From NCBI GenBank assembly GCA_014634225.1, contig BLFN01000209.1, forward strand, positions 3,104,883 to 3,114,882: 10,000 nucleotides of DNA, read 5' to 3'. The notes under the pieces were generated by a model, which was not told the origin of the DNA, did no database searches, and worked only from the letters and a program-made list of their open reading frames with translations. The translations under genes and the position numbers were made by a program. Of the stretch, positions 6,952-10,000 are shown in pieces (positions within the stretch are counted from its first letter, which is position 1; every line of letters starts with the position of its first letter). This stretch comes from Acropora yongei (Eukaryota > Cnidaria > Anthozoa > Scleractinia > Acroporidae).

Positions 6952-7566
6952 GGCTATGTTCACACAGGACCGGTCCTAAATGGAACCGACACGATGCTGG
7001 AACGGACCACTTCTGTTTCACACGGAACCGTTCCGTTTATAAACGTCAGGCCACACGGGAACGATTTGTTATGGTCCGGTACTGGATCGAAGTGACCCGA
7101 GCAGCTGTTTCCACCAGTTAAGCATGCGCAGAATGCACGTGAAAGCTTTCAAAATGGCGCCGAAAAAGGCTACGTCGATAGCGGAAGGAGATAAAGCTTT
7201 CAGCTGCACGGATGATGAATTATCCCTTCTCTTAAAAGTTATTATGGACCACAAAGCCCACCAGGCTTCAAACGGAAAAGATTGGGAAACTGTTAAAAGA
7301 ATATATTAAGACATCACTGATAAATTTAACCAGTGCCCATGCTTAAATTGCGCTGCTAGTAAAGAAAGGAACCGGTCCGGGTGTTTACACGGTGACAGTT
7401 CCATTTGGGACCGAAACGGTTCCAAGACTGGACCTGCTTTTCTGGAGGTCCAGAAATCGGACCTTGCTGGGAACGGATTGGCTGTACGGTTAGCAGGTCC
7501 CGTGTGAACAAAAGGCCTATTCGTCAGATCGGAACCATTTGGAACCGGTCCCATGTGAGCATAGCC
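6952..7566 (+). mobile_element. 615-bp DNA transposon with ~38-bp inverted repeats, TCA duplication
   Basis: The left end is GGCTATGTTCACACAGGACC and the right end, read on the minus strand, is GGCTATGCTCACATGGGACC; similarity continues for about 38 bases. TCA flanks both ends (6949-6951 and 7567-7569), a 3-bp target duplication as seen in PIF/Harbinger elements, although those usually favour TWA. Both subterminal regions are packed with GGAACCG, CGGTCC and related words in both orientations. The interior holds a remnant of a Myb/SANT-like ORF (7154-7309) and no transposase, so the copy is a non-autonomous deletion derivative. Confidence 0.85.
7154..7309 (+). pseudogene. Myb/SANT-like DNA-binding ORF remnant of the transposon
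   Basis: The ATG at 7154 (MAPKKATSIAEGDKAF) is preferred to the one at 7124, because the protein-like composition starts there. It runs for 51 codons through CTDDELSLLLKVIMDHK and DWETVKRIY to a TAA at 7307-7309. The pattern, an acidic TDDE start, LLL helix, W and a basic helix ending in Y, resembles the first part of Myb/SANT-like or trihelix proteins carried by Harbinger-type elements. The usual aromatic before TDDE is Cys here. The frame continues after the stop with DITDKF, so the stop probably replaced an internal codon and the rest was lost by deletion. It lies antisense to the SRCR gene in an intron. Confidence 0.5.
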
Positions 7567-7778
7567 TCAGAGGTCCTTTCTGGTTATCTTTAAAGGGAGT
7601 ACACCGCGCTAACAACTTAGCAAACATTTTAAAATTGTCGCCCTCTCCCTTGGAGTACTTTTCGCTCGCCCCAGCCCTCTGTCAGTTTTATTATCCAACG
7701 TAGCATCGAAGGATTATTCATTCCTTGACCACTGAAATACGCCCGCTTCGCCGGCTAATGGAAACACGTTCTTTGTAC

Positions 7779-8147
7779 CTGTGAGATTTGTGTCTCGAGG
7801 CTGACAAATCAAACAAGTGCTGCAATACTGAGGTGTACAATCCCGATAGTATTCAGGATGCAGTCTGCCCCATCCTCTATGAGGACACTCGTCTATGGAA
7901 GCCTCAATTCCTCGACAGTTGAGGTTGGAGAGCCAAACCCGCGTAGCTCCCAGATTCTTTGCTGTGCATTCGTTGTGCATAAAGTAGTGCTTAACTGGAG
8001 GTCCCTGACCAAGCTGTCGACAGATTACTTCCGCTGACTGGTACGTTAAACCCCTTTCACCACAAATCGTGCCCCACGTGCCATTATACTTGACTTGCAC
8101 GTGACCAGCGTTGGGCGTGTCCATACCAAACAGCCTAACTTCCACCT
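7779..8147 (-). CDS. SRCR domain 2 exon with nine cysteines (phase 1-1)
   Basis: This 369-nt exon has acceptor gatttttttcag|AGGTGG and donor CACAG|GTACAA. It reads VEVRLFGMDTPNAGHVQVKY, NGTWGTIC, SAEVICRQLGQG, YFMHNEC, TRVWLSNLNC, IEASIDEC, RGWG, YYRDCTPQYCSTCLIC. C2, C3, C5, C6, C7 and C8 are present. Three extras occur: NEC in the variable loop, QYC, and STC in the CLIC ending. NEC and the CLxC ending are shared with domain 4, which suggests a subfamily with an added disulfide. The ninth cysteine leaves an odd number and could be free or interchain; this is inference. NGT and NLT are potential N-glycosylation sites. Translation past the donor is intron. Confidence 0.93.
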
Positions 8148-8857
8148 CTGAAAAAAATCAATTTAATGATGCGTTTGCCTCAACATAAAAAAACAGTGTT
8201 GAATCATCACTAACAAGAATGAGCGCTTTCTAAAAGCACTGAAGAATTTGACCATGAAAAGTATTTCTAAATACGGTGTATATCAATTAAAGTTGGAAAG
8301 TAGCTGGAAGGATTTCATAATGATCATGTAAATTTCTCAAAGTTCTCCCTCTAAAAGTACCTTGTCCAGGGCCAAAATATTTTAGACATTTTGAGGAAGG
8401 GAAGCGTACCAGTTAACAAAATATAATTCGATTGCCAAAACATTTTCGTAACCCTTGAAGTTGTAGCTTGAATCCCTGTTTTCTGAAACAGGTCAGTGCT
8501 CTTTTCGCAGAAATCCCGCACGCATGCAAACTTTTCGGCCCACAAATTTATGAGGAGTAGAGAAATGTTGACGAGATAAGAAAGGGCAAAGTTATTACGA
8601 GATTTCATGCCTGGAAACAAGTTCGTTTTTAAGATAAAGAGGGAATTATGGCATCCAAATTAGGCCCGAAATGTTTCGAGGCTTTCAAGAAACGCACCCT
8701 AGCAGACCAACGAATAACAGGTCAAGGACTACATGTATGTAAAGGCCCAAACCTCCAGGAAACGAATTAGAGAAAAACAAAGGAGCAAAGCAAAAGAACA
8801 GCTGTTATTTAAGTCATTCACTCACTCACTCACTCACTCACTCATTCACTCACTCAC
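8148..8857 (-). other. Intron between SRCR domains 1 and 2
   Basis: This 710-nt phase-1 intron starts with a donor inside a TGAG microsatellite at 8851-8857 and ends at the acceptor TTTTTTTCAG (8148-8157). The minus frame at 8351-8620 has no SRCR landmarks and no splice-bounded edges, so it is judged a chance frame. No transposon ends or RNA genes are seen. Confidence 0.8.
8815..8857. repeat. (CACT)n / (GTGA)n microsatellite overlapping a splice donor
   Basis: About ten copies of CACT on the plus strand, with a CATT interruption. On the minus strand this reads GTGAGTGAGTGAATGAGTGA and onward, and its first repeat is the 5' splice site of the 8858-9015 exon. Confidence 0.95.
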
Positions 8858-9015
8858 CGCTACTGTAGTTGCTTTGATTTGTACATTGAACACCAGCATC
8901 GAAAACTGAGACGTAAAGATCGAGGTTAATCCGTCGAGGACAGTCCAGCAGGAGTTTCTCTTTACCGTTGCACTCCAAAGAACTCATCCATATATTCTTG
9001 TCTGTATACCCGTAT
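8858..9015 (-). CDS. SRCR domain 1, second-half exon lacking C7 (phase 2 to 1)
   Basis: This exon is not obvious as a long frame but is well bounded: acceptor tttgatatttcag|ATACGG and donor AGTAGCG|GTGAGT. Its 158 nt read YGYTDKNIWMSSLEC, NGKEKLLLDC, PRRINLDLYVSVFDAGVQC, TNQSNYSSG. C5, C6 and C8 are present. The C7 position, six residues before the Asp of DAGV, is Tyr. Joined to 9873-10000 by a split Arg codon, the distance from CRQLG to IWM is 19 residues, the same as in canonical SRCR domains, which supports the join. NQS and NYS are potential N-glycosylation sites in the linker. Confidence 0.88.
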
Positions 9016-9342
9016 CTGAAATATCAAAGAAAAAATTCAAAACGACACAGCATGATAACCGCGTAATTTGCCAATGATCGCTACGTTTGCTGGGTTCAAT
9101 TAAGTTAGGAATGTATTGACCTTGTTCCAGAGATTTTGGCAGACCTAGGTGCTAGGAGAAAATCAGTTATTACTTCGTTACCACAACGCTTGATTCAAAG
9201 TTTCAGACAACTATACATTCGTGAATGATATATTCCTACTGAGGAAATCCATTTACCTTGAACTAGGTTCAAAGTAATGCAATGGCACAAGGAATTCGTC
9301 AATCGGACCCTCGAGGCAAATGCAAGTATGCTAGTCTATCAA

Positions 9343-9362
9343 GAGCCCATAACCATGGGCTC
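9343..9362. repeat. 8-bp perfect inverted repeat with 4-base loop
   Basis: GAGCCCAT, AACC, ATGGGCTC. A compact hairpin in the intron of SRCR domain 1; it could mark an end of an unidentified repeat. Confidence 0.85.
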
Positions 9363-9476
9363 CGGGTCTATGTATCAGTCTCTTCTCCTCTTTAGCCTCC
9401 TTCTGGCCTAGGCTTCAGAGATGGTTTAATGAAAACCAACTGATGTGAGACAACTGTGTATTTCGATATATGTTGA

Positions 9477-9815
9477 ATCGGTCAAAGGCAACTGGAGCAG
9501 TGCTGTGCTCTGTGGAATCCACATTTGGTCAAACATATCAGTTCGATTTAAGCAATCCAACGAAGAGCTACAAGACTGATACTTGGTGGTGTAGACTACG
9601 AACCGAGACTGAATAGGCTCAAGTGGCTAGTTCTGGCAAAACAGAGAAAGTTTCTCTGCACAGTGCAAAGGCACAAGATAATATTCGGATTTTGTGAAAT
9701 TGAAGCTCCTGATTTAAGTACTTTGATACTGTAAGATAAACTGGACCTAGAGTTTAAACTGAGACCTGAAAGTGCACGTACTTTTGTCCAATTACGCAAG
9801 ATCCTGATTTCAAGC
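9477..9815 (+). pseudogene. LINE-type reverse transcriptase C-terminal fragment, decayed
   Basis: In one plus-strand frame the sequence reads QRQLEQCCALWNPHLVKHI, then AIQRRATRLILGGVDYEPRL, NRLKWLVLAKQRKFLCTVQR, HKIIFGFCEIEAPDL, and further on DKLDLEFKLRPESARTF. The order LEYC-W-P, IQRRATR, RL-L-W-L, R-YL and K-IFG is the typical end of non-LTR (LINE) reverse transcriptases of the CR1/L2/RTE-like kind seen in cnidarians. In-frame stops at 9474, 9549, 9732 and 9816 show it is dead, and the catalytic core is missing upstream. It lies antisense to the SRCR gene inside an intron. Confidence 0.8.
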
Positions 9816-9871
9816 TGAAAAATGCACGTCATCCTCTATTGTGCACGTTAAGTTCAAAACAATTGCTTTCA

Positions 9872-10000
<129 letters not shown>

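Larger units (their letters stand above)
6456..7778 (-). other. Intron between SRCR domains 2 and 3, with transposon
   Basis: This 1,323-nt phase-1 intron has donor CACAG|GTACAA at its 7778 side and the acceptor at 6456-6458. Its centre is occupied by the DNA transposon at 6952-7566. In the stretch 6456-6951 I see only a (CAA)n run (6584-6606), an imperfect stem CCCAGC / GCTGGG near 6644-6666, and AT-rich sequence. Positions 7570-7778 show nothing. Confidence 0.85.

Noticed and set aside
8351..8620. Minus-strand 89-codon ORF as an exon between domains 1 and 2
   Set aside because: No SRCR landmarks and no splice sites at its ends; skipping it leaves the phases of the flanking exons matched.
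9596..9832. Minus-strand 78-codon ORF
   Set aside because: Complement of the LINE reverse transcriptase fragment, which reads sensibly only on the plus strand.

Overview
The window looks like nuclear DNA from an animal, most likely a cnidarian and probably a stony coral or close relative. Three things point this way. A gene is split into short exons with clean GT-AG introns and encodes tandem scavenger receptor cysteine-rich (SRCR) domains. A tRNA-derived SINE resembles a repeat I recall from coral genomes. Several decayed transposon and retroelement pieces are also of kinds common in corals. The species call is inference; no database was consulted. There are no operons, no ribosome binding sites and no prokaryotic features.

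The main gene is on the minus strand and fills the window from the right edge down to about 2850. Seven exons can be read: 9873-10000 (runs off the edge), 8858-9015, 7779-8147, 6093-6455, 4359-4518, 3575-3789 and 2850-3200. They encode five consecutive SRCR domains. Domains 1 and 4 are each split by one phase-2 intron, while domains 2, 3 and 5 are single exons. Every boundary between domains is phase 1, so each domain is a symmetric 1-1 module, and the frame stays open across all seven exons. The signal peptide, any membrane segment and both ends of the gene are outside the window or not recognised. The product is predicted to be an extracellular or cell-surface receptor-like protein. Its cysteine patterns are unusual: domain 1 lacks both partners of one conserved disulfide, and domains 2 and 4 carry extra cysteines.

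The introns and the left flank are full of repeats. Positions 1-1018 are a foldback DNA element with terminal inverted repeats of about 260 bp. Positions 1274-1890 hold a 5'-truncated, frameshifted retroelement 3' end with a (GTA)n tail. Microsatellites follow near 2101-2171. Inside the gene there is a 138-bp MITE with a 10-bp target duplication (3237-3374), an inverted-repeat region with palindromes (4840-5480) holding a tandem pair of SINE units (5082-5422), and a 615-bp DNA transposon with a 3-bp duplication and a Myb/SANT-like ORF remnant (6952-7566). A TGAG microsatellite overlaps a splice donor (8815-8857), and a decayed LINE reverse transcriptase tail lies on the plus strand (9477-9815). 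Other stretches are intron sequence in which I see no further gene.
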